From: Anderseniella sp.
Lineage (GTDB): Bacteria; Pseudomonadota; Alphaproteobacteria; Rhizobiales; Aestuariivirgaceae
Assembly: GCA_030626025.1 (NCBI GenBank)
Contig: DAOUPT010000021.1
Coordinates: forward strand, 1-51,083
Direction: 5' to 3'
Length of the DNA: 51,083 bases
Shown here: positions 1 through 8,831 of the stretch, in pieces
How the letters are laid out: each line of letters begins with the position of its first letter
How positions within the stretch are numbered: the stretch's first letter is position 1
Made by a program: the position numbers and the translations under genes
Notes under the pieces: model-generated
What the model was told of the DNA's origin: nothing
What the model saw: only the letters and a program-made list of their open reading frames with translations
The model's database searches: none

Positions 1-1349
1 CGGAAGTAACTGTCGATAGATTGCGCCAAAGCCTTTGCGACCTTCTTTTGCCATGCCTGATTGCCCAGCAGTTTTGCATCGTGCTTGTTGGAAAGGTATC
101 CCAGTTCCAGCAGGACAGAGGGCACGTCGGGGGCTTTTAAAACCACAAATCCGGCAGCCCGTAAGGGCCGTTTGGCCATGCGGGTGACCCGTTTGAGGCG
201 CGACAAAGCCTTTTTGGCAAAGTAAACCGAGTGATTTTTGGTTTCGCGTTGAGCCAGATCAATAAGAATATTGGTGATCGCTTTGCTTTCGCCAGCCAGA
301 TTCACCCCGCCGATAATGTCTGCGCGGTTTTCTTTTTTCGCCAGTTCGGCTGCTTCCTCATCGGAAGCTGTTTCAGAAAGCGTATAAAGCGTAGTGCCAC
401 GCACCAGCCGGTGTTTGATGGCATCAGCGTGGATAGCAATAAACAAATCAGCCCGGTTTTTGTGAGCAATTTTGACCCGGTCTCGCAAGCGCAAAAAGGA
501 GTCATTGTTGCGGGTTAGGATTACTTTGTAGCGACCAAGCGCTGTCAGTCTTGCCTTTAACTTTTTCGAAAAATCCAGAACCACGGTTTTTTCGCTGAGC
601 CTGTTTTTACCTTTGGTGCTGGTGCCGGTGTCTATCCCGCCGTGGCCAGGATCAATGACAATCACCAGCTTTTTATTACGTCGCGGTGCTGATTTGGTTT
701 TTGTGCGGATTTTTTTGACGGGTTTGGGTTTTTTCCCTTTAAGCAAGTCGGCAATCGGATCTGAATTTGCACTAATCGGCGGCAATTCCTGAGGAATTAG
801 ACCATCCCCATACCCCGGTGCACTTTTGGCTTGCTCTTTTGCCACAAGATTAGCCACCTGATCGCCCTGGTGGATTTTCGCAAATGTTTCACGGTCAGTC
901 GCCACTAAATCAACGATCAAGCGGGCAGGGCGGTTGTTTTTGGCTCTAACGGCAAAGGAGTTTTGAATCAGTACCGGCCCTTTAACATCAATCACGATCC
1001 GTGAGCGGTTGTCATCAAGTTGACCAAAGCGAAAACCGGTAATCAACCCTCGCCCGTTAACACCGCTATCTGGTGGGAGGTTAAAAACCGCATCAGGAAT
1101 ATCAATGATCACCCGGTAGGGATTGGTCAACACATAAACATTGTAGCCAATGGCAAAGTTTAAATCGGCGGAGAAACGAGTTTTTTCGTTATTGGATTCG
1201 ATTCGGGCAGCAATCAGCTCCGGCAGTATTTTAGAGGCGGCATTGCCGGGGTTGACCATAAAGCCTGATACTAAAAGGCTGCCTGCCAGTAACAATATTG
1301 TCAACAGCATGCTTTTCAGGGTTGTTTGTATCTCTTTTTTATCCTGCAT
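1..1349 (-). CDS. amiC: N-acetylmuramoyl-L-alanine amidase (AmiC type), 3' end cut by the window
   Basis: Periplasmic zinc amidase that cleaves the bond between N-acetylmuramic acid and the stem peptide, used in cell separation. The 449 codons visible begin with a hydrophobic signal segment (residues about 12-38), followed by an AMIN-type beta-rich domain (about 40-140), a Lys/Pro-rich linker and an Amidase_3 domain. Visible zinc and catalytic motifs are DPGHGG, the Glu in LSEKTV, AIHADA and SVLLELGYLSN, all intact. The ATG at 1349 is chosen because it directly precedes the signal peptide. The gene is divergent from rne across about 700 bp, an order common in alphaproteobacteria. Only the last residues are missing, since the reading frame is still open at base 1. 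Confidence 0.93.
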   Translation of the reverse strand, partial: MQDKKEIQTTLKSMLLTILLLAGSLLVSGFMVNPGNAASKILPELIAARIESNNEKTRFSADLNFAIGYNVYVLTNPYRVIIDIPDAVFNLPPDSGVNGRGLITGFRFGQLDDNRSRIVIDVKGPVLIQNSFAVRAKNNRPARLIVDLVATDRETFAKIHQGDQVANLVAKEQAKSAPGYGDGLIPQELPPISANSDPIADLLKGKKPKPVKKIRTKTKSAPRRNKKLVIVIDPGHGGIDTGTSTKGKNRLSEKTVVLDFSKKLKARLTALGRYKVILTRNNDSFLRLRDRVKIAHKNRADLFIAIHADAIKHRLVRGTTLYTLSETASDEEAAELAKKENRADIIGGVNLAGESKAITNILIDLAQRETKNHSVYFAKKALSRLKRVTRMAKRPLRAAGFVVLKAPDVPSVLLELGYLSNKHDAKLLGNQAWQKKVAKALAQSIDSYF

Positions 1350-2046
1350 ACCTGCTATCCGTCACCCTTATAACCAGCCTCCTGATACACCGGTTTTCTC
1401 GAGAAATCGGCGAAAACGGCTACGAAAACCGCAAGACGTTGGGCAAAGTTGCTTTGCACCAATTTAATTCACAAACGGTTAACCAATGGTTTCCAGTTCC
1501 CAGTTGATGGAAACGTTTTTTAATCGCTTGCAAAATACTCAAACAAAAGCCTAATATAAGCCGTTACGTTATTTGACAGGTTTGGGCGACAGCGCCTTTT
1601 CAAAAAACAACCTGATACGAACAGTATTCCGCTCTGACCGGTGGATCGGGCTAAAAATAGGTCTGTTGGTCAGCAAGCGTCAGGTGGATATGCCTCAAAG
1701 TAGGTAGTCCACTCAGTTAGTCATCGTTTCTGTGAGAAATCAGAAATTTATTGAAAGAATTTGGAATGACAGGGAAAGTCGACAGATCGGCGCTGCGGCA
1801 GGGTTTAAACCTTGCGAGAGCCCGCCTTGCGAAGGCCGTTTTGGCCCACGCAAGTCGCGATCTTGATATTTTTACCCTGACCACGCAAACCGACCGGTTT
1901 AACCAACGCTATGCGGCGGGCAGTTATTTGGTGGTTGGCACGGCCATTCCCATTTTGCGCAAATCCCGACAAGCACAACAGAACCGCAGGCCCGACGGAC
2001 AGCCTGTTGAGCCGTTGTTGCGACGATGCGCCAAGGATTTAAACAC
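1350..2046. other. Long amiC-rne intergenic region, probable rne 5' leader
   Basis: About 700 bp with no gene I can support. The longest reading frame (1751-2122) starts without a ribosome binding site and overruns the rne start, so I treat it as chance. Long structured leaders are well known upstream of RNase E genes, where the enzyme degrades its own mRNA to set its level; the palindromes at 1802-1846 would fit such a leader. The transcription start is not determinable by eye: a TTGACA hexamer lies at 1573-1578 but I see no convincing -10 partner. Confidence 0.5.
1802..1846 (+). promoter_or_regulatory. Cluster of palindromes in the rne leader
   Basis: Three palindromes are packed together: GGTTTAAACC (1802-1811), the hairpin GCCTT-GCG-AAGGC (1824-1836) and the hairpin GGCC-GTTTT-GGCC (1834-1846). 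The last two share bases 1834-1836 and so cannot form at the same time. This may be a two-state leader structure sensed by RNase E; that role is inference. Confidence 0.35.
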
Positions 2047-4617
2047 ATGGGCAGTAAGATGCTTATTGACGCGGCACACCGGGAAGAAACCCGGGTTGTC
2101 GTTTTTCGCGGCAACCGGATAGAGGAATTTGACTACGAATCCGCCGACCGCAAACAACTAAAAGGCAATATCTATCTGGCGAAAGTCACCAGGGTAGAGC
2201 CATCACTGCAAGCAGCTTTTGTTGACTATGGTGGAAACCGTCATGGGTTTTTGGCATTCAGCGAAATTCACCCCGATTATTATCAAATTCCGATAGCTGA
2301 TCGCGAAGCCCTTTTGCGTGAGGAAGAGGAAGATGCGGTAATTGCGGCTGAAGAGGCCGAGGACAAAGCTGACAGCACTGAAAATGCTGACAGTACAGAC
2401 AGCGATGAAGATGATGTTGAAGACAGTGAGAATGTTCACACTGTTGAGGAAGACAGCGACGAAGACGGTGACGACGAGGGCAAAGAAGCCGCAGAAGCCG
2501 CAGAAGCTATTGAAGCTGACGACGACAGCGTTAATGAAGATCAGGAAGAAGCACCGCGTCGCCGCCGTAAACGCCAGCGCCGTTATCGTATTCAGGAAGT
2601 GATCAAACGTCGCCAGGTTATTCTGGTCCAGGTGGTCAAGGAAGAGCGCGGCAACAAGGGAGCGGCTCTGACAACTTACCTGTCATTGGCTGGTCGCTAT
2701 TGCGTGCTGATGCCCAACACGGCCCGTGGTGGTGGTATTTCCCGCAAAATCAGCGATGCCAAAGACCGCAAACGCCTGAAAGAAGTCACCCAGGCGATGA
2801 ATGTACCTGATGGAGCCGGCTTGATTGTCCGCACCGCCGGGGCTTCAAGAACCAAACCCGAGATCAAGCGCGATTTTGATTATCTGTTGCGTTTGTGGGG
2901 AAATATCCGCGACCTGACGCTGGAATCAACCGCCCCGTCACTGGTTTATGAAGAAGGAAATTTGATCAAGCGTTCTATCCGCGATCTTTACAACAAGGAA
3001 GTTGACGAGGTGGTGGTTGAAGGCGAACAGGCATATAAGGATGCCAAGGGCTTCATGAAAATGCTGATGCCCAGCCATGCCAAAAACGTAAAACATTATA
3101 GCGAAAACCGACCACTGTTTTCCCGCTTTCAGGTGGAAAACCAGCTTGACGGGCTTTATTCACCACAAGTTACTCTGCCATCTGGTGGTTATCTGGTGAT
3201 GAACCAGACTGAGGCATTGGTTGCTATTGATATCAACTCGGGCAAAGCCACGCGCGAGCATTCGATTGAGAGTACGGCGCTGAAAACCAATCTTGAGGCG
3301 TCTGTAGAAATAGCCCGTCAGTTGCGCTTGCGTGATCTGGCCGGTCTGGTCGTCGTCGACTTTATTGATATGGAAGAACGCCGCAACAATCGTGCGGTTG
3401 AGCGCAAGTTGAAAGAGGCGCTCAAAACCGACCGGGCCCGAATTCAGGTCGGTCGTATCTCGCATTTCGGCCTGCTCGAAATGTCCCGCCAGCGCATGCG
3501 CCAGTCAATGCTGGAAGGAACAACCAAGCCTTGCAGCCATTGTGAAGGGACCGGTTTGATCCGTTCAGTTTCTTCGTGCGCACTGTCAGTACTGCGTTCG
3601 ATTGAAGATCATTTGATCAATCGCAAGGTTGAAAATCTAAATGTAAACTGTCAGCGCGAAATCGCTTGCTACATTTTGAATGAAAAACGCGAACATCTGG
3701 CCCAAATCGAAAAAGCTTATAATATTTCGATATTCATTATGCCAAGCGACACCATCGCACCTTCTGAATGTGAAATTCAGCGCGGCAGTATGAGAAGCGT
3801 CGGTGCCGCCAGCAGCGTTACAGCTGTTAATGGCGAAACCGCTTATGAAGACTCTGACAGCAAGGCTGGCAACGTCGATAGCAAAGAAGCCGATGATGAC
3901 GAGCAAAAACCGGAAGGTCGCAAGCGCCGGCGCAGACGGCGTGGTCGTCGTGGTCGCAAAACCCAAAATGGTGAAGATAGCGCTGTAGAGCAAGTTGCCG
4001 AACAAGCTGCAGAAGAAACGACAGAAAAGGCTGCTGAACAACCGGCTCAAGCCGAAGCGTCGTCTGAGGTCGATGGTGATAAAGAGGACAAGCCTAAAAA
4101 GCGGACCCGCAAACGCACCAGAAAACCCAAGGTGAGTGATGAGGCCGAGGCTGCTTCCTCAGAAACCTCTCTCGCAGAAGCATCAGAGGCGCCAGCTCCA
4201 GACGCGCCAGCCCCCGAAACACCAGAAGGGGAGGCAAATGATAAACCGAAAAAGCGAGCCCGCAAAAAACCTGCTCGTAAAAAGCCAGCCAAAGAAAAGG
4301 TTGAGCCGGTTGATGACAGCAGTAAAGGCGAGGCTGAAGTTTCCGCTGACGGGCAAGAAAAAACCGTAGAGAAAAAACCTCGGGCCAGAAAAGCTGCCGC
4401 TAAGAAGCCAGCGGCAAGAAAATCCCGGGCTAAAAAGGTGGTGCCTAAAGAGAAAGTGGAAGCTGCTCCTGAGCCAGAAGTTGCAAAAGCAGAGGATGCT
4501 TCTCAGGACAAAACCCAAGTCGCACCCGATACCACACCGGCAAGGACCAGCTGGGAAGCTCCCGAAGCCACAACCAAAGATACCGGCCCGGCTCGAAAGG
4601 GCTGGTGGAGCAAGTAA
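2047..4617 (+). CDS. rne: Ribonuclease E
   Basis: Endoribonuclease that starts mRNA decay and processes stable RNA, and scaffolds the degradosome. The 856-residue protein has an S1 domain split by a strongly acidic insertion (about 91-170) and a basic patch (171-181), then the RNase E/G core with the metal-binding residues D395 and D438 (AIDINSGKATR and VVVDFIDME) and the Zn-link C496/C499 (CSHC). The tail (about 600-856) is low-complexity, alternating acidic runs with Arg/Lys-Ala-rich blocks that probably bind RNA or partners, and ends in RKGWWSK, typical of alphaproteobacteria. An in-frame ATG exists 21 bases upstream, but the start at 2047 has AAGGA ten bases ahead and matches the usual N-terminus MxxKMLIDA. 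Confidence 0.97.
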   Translation: MGSKMLIDAAHREETRVVVFRGNRIEEFDYESADRKQLKGNIYLAKVTRVEPSLQAAFVDYGGNRHGFLAFSEIHPDYYQIPIADREALLREEEEDAVIAAEEAEDKADSTENADSTDSDEDDVEDSENVHTVEEDSDEDGDDEGKEAAEAAEAIEADDDSVNEDQEEAPRRRRKRQRRYRIQEVIKRRQVILVQVVKEERGNKGAALTTYLSLAGRYCVLMPNTARGGGISRKISDAKDRKRLKEVTQAMNVPDGAGLIVRTAGASRTKPEIKRDFDYLLRLWGNIRDLTLESTAPSLVYEEGNLIKRSIRDLYNKEVDEVVVEGEQAYKDAKGFMKMLMPSHAKNVKHYSENRPLFSRFQVENQLDGLYSPQVTLPSGGYLVMNQTEALVAIDINSGKATREHSIESTALKTNLEASVEIARQLRLRDLAGLVVVDFIDMEERRNNRAVERKLKEALKTDRARIQVGRISHFGLLEMSRQRMRQSMLEGTTKPCSHCEGTGLIRSVSSCALSVLRSIEDHLINRKVENLNVNCQREIACYILNEKREHLAQIEKAYNISIFIMPSDTIAPSECEIQRGSMRSVGAASSVTAVNGETAYEDSDSKAGNVDSKEADDDEQKPEGRKRRRRRRGRRGRKTQNGEDSAVEQVAEQAAEETTEKAAEQPAQAEASSEVDGDKEDKPKKRTRKRTRKPKVSDEAEAASSETSLAEASEAPAPDAPAPETPEGEANDKPKKRARKKPARKKPAKEKVEPVDDSSKGEAEVSADGQEKTVEKKPRARKAAAKKPAARKSRAKKVVPKEKVEAAPEPEVAKAEDASQDKTQVAPDTTPARTSWEAPEATTKDTGPARKGWWSK

Positions 4618-4645
4618 AAAGCAAGCTTGTTAGCAATACATAATC

Positions 4646-4681
4646 AAACCCATGGTCGATGATATCGTCCATGGGTTTTTT
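4646..4681 (+). terminator. Rho-independent terminator of rne
   Basis: A 9-bp perfect stem AACCCATGG/CCATGGGTT (4647-4655 with 4669-4677) runs directly into a T tract, 30 bases after the rne stop codon. Confidence 0.85.
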
Positions 4682-4866
4682 GTTTGCCGCAAGTCGCTGA
4701 AGCTGTTGATCAACATCGGTGTTAGCGGGTCACTTTCGTGTGATAAGCAATTGTGCCGGTTGTATGCGGTGATCACTTTGGCTTATTGTTGACTAATCGG
4801 AAGAATATAAGGTTCTTCGGACAATCTATTAAAAATACCCAACTGAGTATCTAGTGAGGATCGACC

Positions 4867-5334
4867 ATGCCATTTAAAAAGTTTCTGTCAGCAACAATGC
4901 TTGCCGCGATGATGATTTTGCCCGGACAGGCCATCGCCGGTGAATTGCTTGTTAAAAAGCAAAGCCCGCACACTGTTGCGGTTACCCTTGATCGTTTAAG
5001 CAAAATTCTTCAATCCAAAGGTCTGACAATTTTTGCCCGTGTTGATCATGCCGCTGGAGCGCAAAAAGTCGGTATGAAAATGCTGCCAACCCAGTTGCTC
5101 ATTTTTGGCAATCCGAAAGCTGGTACACCATTGATGATGTCGAACCGGACTATCGGCATCGACTTGCCGCTTAAAGCATTGGCATGGCGTGATGAAGCAG
5201 GAAAAGTCTGGCTTGCCTACACTTCGCCTGCAGCGCTTAAACAACGCTACAACATAACCGATCGCGATAAGGTTTTCGGCAAAATCACCGGCGCTTTAGG
5301 CAAGCTTACAGACGCTGCCCTGAAAGCAAATTAG
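4867..5334 (+). CDS. Exported DUF302 family protein
   Basis: A 155-residue protein with a signal peptide (residues 1-24, ending AIA before GELL) and a single DUF302 domain over nearly all the mature part. Recognisable family segments are the TVAVTLDRLSKIL opening helix, TIFARVDH, LLIFGNPKAGTPLM and IDLPLKALAWRD. The function of DUF302 is not established; the fold resembles small dimeric ligand-binding proteins. A GTGAGGA ribosome binding site precedes the ATG. It is a single-gene unit between the rne terminator and the hairpin at 5341. Confidence 0.85.
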   Translation: MPFKKFLSATMLAAMMILPGQAIAGELLVKKQSPHTVAVTLDRLSKILQSKGLTIFARVDHAAGAQKVGMKMLPTQLLIFGNPKAGTPLMMSNRTIGIDLPLKALAWRDEAGKVWLAYTSPAALKQRYNITDRDKVFGKITGALGKLTDAALKAN

Positions 5335-5340
5335 AACAGG

Positions 5341-5370
5341 CTGCTATCAAGTGACCCCACTTGATAGCAG
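5341..5370. terminator. Perfect hairpin between convergent genes
   Basis: A flawless 13-bp stem, CTGCTATCAAGTG (5341-5353) with CACTTGATAGCAG (5358-5370), closed by a four-base loop. It sits seven bases after the DUF302 gene and 15 bases before the end of the convergent corrinoid-protein gene, so it probably ends or protects both transcripts. Neither side has a proper T tract, so it may act as a stability element rather than a classical terminator. Confidence 0.65.
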
Positions 5371-5385
5371 ACAATTGTCGCGAAC

Positions 5386-7254
5386 TCAGGCAACCGCCTG
5401 TTTCCAGTTGCCGCCCTTGGCAATCAGCGTATGCACCAGGTTTACCGCTCCGGGTGCATCGGGACCATAACCATCGGCACCGATCAGATCAGCAAATTCC
5501 TGGGTAACCGGCGCCCCGCCAACAATAATCGGATAGGGTTCATCGGCTTCCTTAAATGCGGTAATGATTTTTGACATCTGCGGCATGGTTGTTGTCAGCA
5601 GCGCTGATAACCCAATGACGTCGGGCTTTAACTCACGGGCTTTTTCCAGCATTTCATCGCCGGCAATGTTAACTCCCAGATCAATAACTTTATAACCCGC
5701 CCCTTCGAGCATCATGCCAACCAGATTTTTACCAATGTCATGCACATCACCCTGAACTGTTGCCAGCATCACCAATCCTTTGGGTTTGGCGCTGGTTTTG
5801 GTTAACAAAGGACGAAGGATGGCAAGACCACCTTTCATCGCCCGGGCCGAAAGCAGCATTTCCGGGACAAAAATTGTACCCTCAGAGAACATCGATCCAA
5901 CTTCTTCCATCGCCGCAATCAGCGCATCATCAAGAATGTTGTTGAGCGGAATATCATCGGCCAGCGCCTGATTTACCAATGCCAGCGCCTCGGCTTCTTC
6001 GCCATCAACAACCTCATCAAACAGATCATCCAACAGGTTTTCCTGCTCTTCGGTCAAATTGCTGATCTTGACGGCTTTTGTCCCGTCATCGGCATCGGTT
6101 TTCTTCTTGCCGAATTTTTCATAATCGGCCGCTTCCGGTGTGCCGCTCGTATGCTGGCCCGCCCATGGCCGGTCGCCATCACGGTATTTTTGAATGGCAG
6201 CCACAGACGCCCTGACATTTTCAACCGGTGTTTCCGAACTGAAATTACAAAGATAGAGCAGGTTCTTGCCGTTGGCTTCGGAAATTTCGAGATATTCATG
6301 AATGCGCTGTTCGATTTCTTGCGCTGTTCCTTGCATGAACAAATTGTTCGACACACCAAACATTACCGGCAAATCCCGCGCTGCAGCATAGTCTGAAGCC
6401 TTTTGCGCCCCGACCCGATAAAGGTCAGGGTCCTGAACCTTGAGATAGAGCGGATTGGCGCGCAGCTTGAATTCCCAGAATTTCTCCTGATCATCAACAA
6501 ATGAATCTCCCCACCAATTATCAACAATTGTCTTGTTGTCGGTCAGACTGCGCAGCCGTTCGATGTAGTGCAGGGCAAATTCTTCCAGCATCTCCAGCGA
6601 AATAAACGGCAAGGAAGCCACCGCATCACTGCCGGGGACAATTTTAACACCGGGAAAACTGCGACAGAACTCATTGATATAAGGAGCCAGCACTTCATCG
6701 GTCAGATAGGTCATGACCTTGTGAACATATGCCGGGTTATCCTGCATCTGCAGCACCAGCGTTTCAAAGGTCATCACATGGGAGGCAAGAGTAAAGGGGG
6801 CGCAGTAGACCAGTGAAGGCTCTACCCCGGTAACCTCTCTGAAAAGACTGGAAACTTCCATTGCAAAGGGAATGCGCCCGGCACTCAAATCAACCGGTTT
6901 AAGTTTGGCAAGATCTTTCTCGCAGGTCACCAACGGTGTGGTGTTGTCAATGGCTGGAGTTAAATCATCAAATTTAACCAGCTTGCAACCAATGGCTTCA
7001 GCTTCAATGTTGTAAGCATCCCAGCACAAATCGGGTGTATCAAAGTTGAAGTCTTTGGCGGTTTTCATTGCCCCGTAAACAAAGCTTTCCGGGTCCGAAT
7101 AAAAGGTCCAGGCATTTATGCCCGTATACCTCATGTTGAACTCATGACACTGCTGAACAAATGGTATTTGATCGGTTTCATTGGTCAAAAACCCCTTGTC
7201 CAGCATTTCATAGCCAGCGCTGAAATCGAACTCTGAGAAATCAAATTTTGACAT
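5386..7254 (-). CDS. UroD-like domain fused to a B12 (corrinoid)-binding domain
   Basis: A 622-residue fusion. Residues 1 to about 370 resemble the uroporphyrinogen decarboxylase/methylcobamide methyltransferase family (MtaA/MtbA type); about 410-495 form the helical cap found in methyltransferase corrinoid proteins; about 496-610 form the cobalamin domain with the D-x-H-x-x-G motif DVHDIGK, whose H505 would be the lower cobalt ligand, plus SALLTTTM and GGAPV. The family role would be methyl transfer between a methylated compound, the corrinoid and an acceptor. The terminal zinc-type cysteine is present (YLCNFSSETP), but the usual H-x-C motif appears to be replaced by LKVQ. The start at 7254 is chosen because GGAGGGT lies six bases ahead; a further in-frame ATG at 7269 falls inside that binding site. 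No substrate-specific methyltransferase or corrinoid-activating gene lies beside it, only the divergent LysR gene. Confidence 0.8.
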   Translation of the reverse strand: MSKFDFSEFDFSAGYEMLDKGFLTNETDQIPFVQQCHEFNMRYTGINAWTFYSDPESFVYGAMKTAKDFNFDTPDLCWDAYNIEAEAIGCKLVKFDDLTPAIDNTTPLVTCEKDLAKLKPVDLSAGRIPFAMEVSSLFREVTGVEPSLVYCAPFTLASHVMTFETLVLQMQDNPAYVHKVMTYLTDEVLAPYINEFCRSFPGVKIVPGSDAVASLPFISLEMLEEFALHYIERLRSLTDNKTIVDNWWGDSFVDDQEKFWEFKLRANPLYLKVQDPDLYRVGAQKASDYAAARDLPVMFGVSNNLFMQGTAQEIEQRIHEYLEISEANGKNLLYLCNFSSETPVENVRASVAAIQKYRDGDRPWAGQHTSGTPEAADYEKFGKKKTDADDGTKAVKISNLTEEQENLLDDLFDEVVDGEEAEALALVNQALADDIPLNNILDDALIAAMEEVGSMFSEGTIFVPEMLLSARAMKGGLAILRPLLTKTSAKPKGLVMLATVQGDVHDIGKNLVGMMLEGAGYKVIDLGVNIAGDEMLEKARELKPDVIGLSALLTTTMPQMSKIITAFKEADEPYPIIVGGAPVTQEFADLIGADGYGPDAPGAVNLVHTLIAKGGNWKQAVA

Positions 7255-7345
7255 CAATGAACCCTCCACAATGTCCTACATGCAGTAATTTTGTATAGGC
7301 TATCTAAAATTTCCTGTTTTAGCTTCACATATTTTGTTATGCTGG

Positions 7346-7362
7346 CATACGTTGAGCGTATG
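7346..7362. promoter_or_regulatory. LysR-type operator (T-N11-A dyad)
   Basis: CATACG (7346-7351) and CGTATG (7357-7362) form a perfect inverted repeat around five bases. The core ATAC-N7-GTAT fits the T-N11-A consensus of LysR-type regulator boxes. It lies in the 124-bp divergent gap, 17 bases before the LysR start codon, a typical place for autorepression and for control of the neighbouring target. Confidence 0.7.
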
Positions 7363-7378
7363 TGAGATTGGAAAGACG

Positions 7379-8290
7379 ATGAATTTGGACTGGCGCATTT
7401 CTGCTGCTCTCAACCATCTGGCCGCGTTTGAAAGCGCTGTCGATAACGGTAGTTTCACCAAGGCAGCCCAAAGCCTGGGCACCACCCAACCGTCTGTCAG
7501 TCGCCACATTGCAAGCCTTGAGAGTCTGCTCAATGTCCAGCTGTTTACCCGCCTGCATCACCGGGTTGAGTTGACCGATGCCGGACGACAATTATATGAC
7601 GCGGTCAAACTCGGGCTGGGCCATATTCGCCAGGCTGCAAAACGGATCCACACTCAGCAAAACTCCGATACACTGTCCGTTGGTTGCACCTATGGCTTTG
7701 CCCATCTGTGGTTGATGCCACGCTTTTCAGCCCTGCAAAAGATATTCCCCGATCAGGAATTGCGGCTGGTAACCTCTGATACCCGCACCATTTTTGATTT
7801 GCATGAGGTCGATTTTGCCTTGCGGTTTGGTGAGGGCGACTGGAATGATGGTGAGTCCAGCAAACTGTTTGGCGAGCAGCTTTATCCGGTTTGTTCGCTT
7901 GAGTATGCAAAGGAGAATTTTGGTGGCCACAAGAATGTCGATCCAGCATTGCTTACCAAGGCCCGATTGATCCATGAGCGACCGGAAAAATACAGTTGGC
8001 TGTCCTGGCAACAATGGCTGGCCCGTCACGGTGTCGCCTATGAAGCGCCGGAAAATACCTATTACTACGATAATTATGCCTTGACCTTGCAGGCGGCAAT
8101 AGAAGGTCAGGGCATAGCGCTTGCGTGGCTTCATTTGGCCGATTTACCGACAAAAGCGGGAAATCTGGTCGAGCTTGAAGGGTTACGGATAAAAACCGAT
8201 CGCGGTTATTATTTGGCCTACAGGCGCCAGCACCTGTTTGCGGACAAGGTCGTGAACTGGTTTAAAACAATGGCTCAATCGCAAGAATAA
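7379..8290 (+). CDS. LysR-family transcriptional regulator (GcvA-like)
   Basis: A 303-residue regulator. The N-terminal winged helix-turn-helix (about 8-68) reads LAAFESAV, FTKAAQSLGTTQPSVSRHIASL and LFTR, the standard LysR signature; the rest is a periplasmic-binding-like effector domain. The start at 7379 is preferred over an ATG 45 bases upstream because GGAAAG precedes it, the alignment of the HTH is normal, and the longer form would run through the operator. Divergence from the corrinoid fusion gene suggests that gene as its target. The effector cannot be read from sequence. Confidence 0.9.
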   Translation: MNLDWRISAALNHLAAFESAVDNGSFTKAAQSLGTTQPSVSRHIASLESLLNVQLFTRLHHRVELTDAGRQLYDAVKLGLGHIRQAAKRIHTQQNSDTLSVGCTYGFAHLWLMPRFSALQKIFPDQELRLVTSDTRTIFDLHEVDFALRFGEGDWNDGESSKLFGEQLYPVCSLEYAKENFGGHKNVDPALLTKARLIHERPEKYSWLSWQQWLARHGVAYEAPENTYYYDNYALTLQAAIEGQGIALAWLHLADLPTKAGNLVELEGLRIKTDRGYYLAYRRQHLFADKVVNWFKTMAQSQE

Positions 8291-8303
8291 ATGCGCGCGG
8301 TAA

Positions 8304-8831
8304 TTACTCTAAATTGTCATCTTTACCGGGAGGGGGGACGTGCGATGGGGCAAAAGGAGTCTGTTCAGTAAAGCCATATTGCGATTGCTGTTGGGGCGCA
8401 TCAAAGTGTGAAGGCTGCTGTTGCTCGCTATGACCATACGTTTCGCCCAGCGGGTTATCGACCCGATGAATCTTGCCGTCAACAAAGGCGCCGTTTTCGA
8501 TTGATATGGTTTCGTTGAGGACGTCGCCCTCCACATGTGCTCCATTGAGAATATGGACATGCAGGGCGCGGATCGGGCCGATAATACGACCGCGCACAAT
8601 GACGTCTTCAGCAGCAACTTCACCATGAACAATGCCGTTAATGTCTATGACCACCGCCCGGGCTCGGACATCACCGTTGACCTCACCATCGATTTGCAAT
8701 TCTCCGGCCGACATCAGATGTCCGTCAATAACCACCTCGCCAGTGAGGATCGAGGGGCCAAGACTGCCCCGTCTGGCACGTTTCTTCTTCGCGGGTTTTT
8801 TATTTTTATTTCGAAAGCGCTTGAAAATCAT
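8304..8831 (-). CDS. Bactofilin-type cytoskeletal protein
   Basis: A 175-residue protein with a basic N-terminus (MIFKRFRNKNKK), a central bactofilin (DUF583) beta-helix at about 30-140 made of short repeats rich in Gly and Val/Ile (GEVVIDG, GELQIDG, GDVRARAVVI, GRIIGPI, GDVLNE), and a flexible Gln/Pro-rich tail. Bactofilins form nucleotide-free membrane-attached filaments that localise cell-wall enzymes. The start at 8831 is chosen since a longer frame would run 117 bases further into the peptidase gene. The chosen start overlaps the end of the LytM peptidase gene by 26 bp, which implies translational coupling. Confidence 0.9.
   Translation of the reverse strand: MIFKRFRNKNKKPAKKKRARRGSLGPSILTGEVVIDGHLMSAGELQIDGEVNGDVRARAVVIDINGIVHGEVAAEDVIVRGRIIGPIRALHVHILNGAHVEGDVLNETISIENGAFVDGKIHRVDNPLGETYGHSEQQQPSHFDAPQQQSQYGFTEQTPFAPSHVPPPGKDDNLE

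Noticed and set aside
1751-2122. 123-codon plus-strand frame upstream of rne
   Set aside because: No ribosome binding site, overlaps the rne start in another frame, and covers the palindromic leader; no family resemblance.
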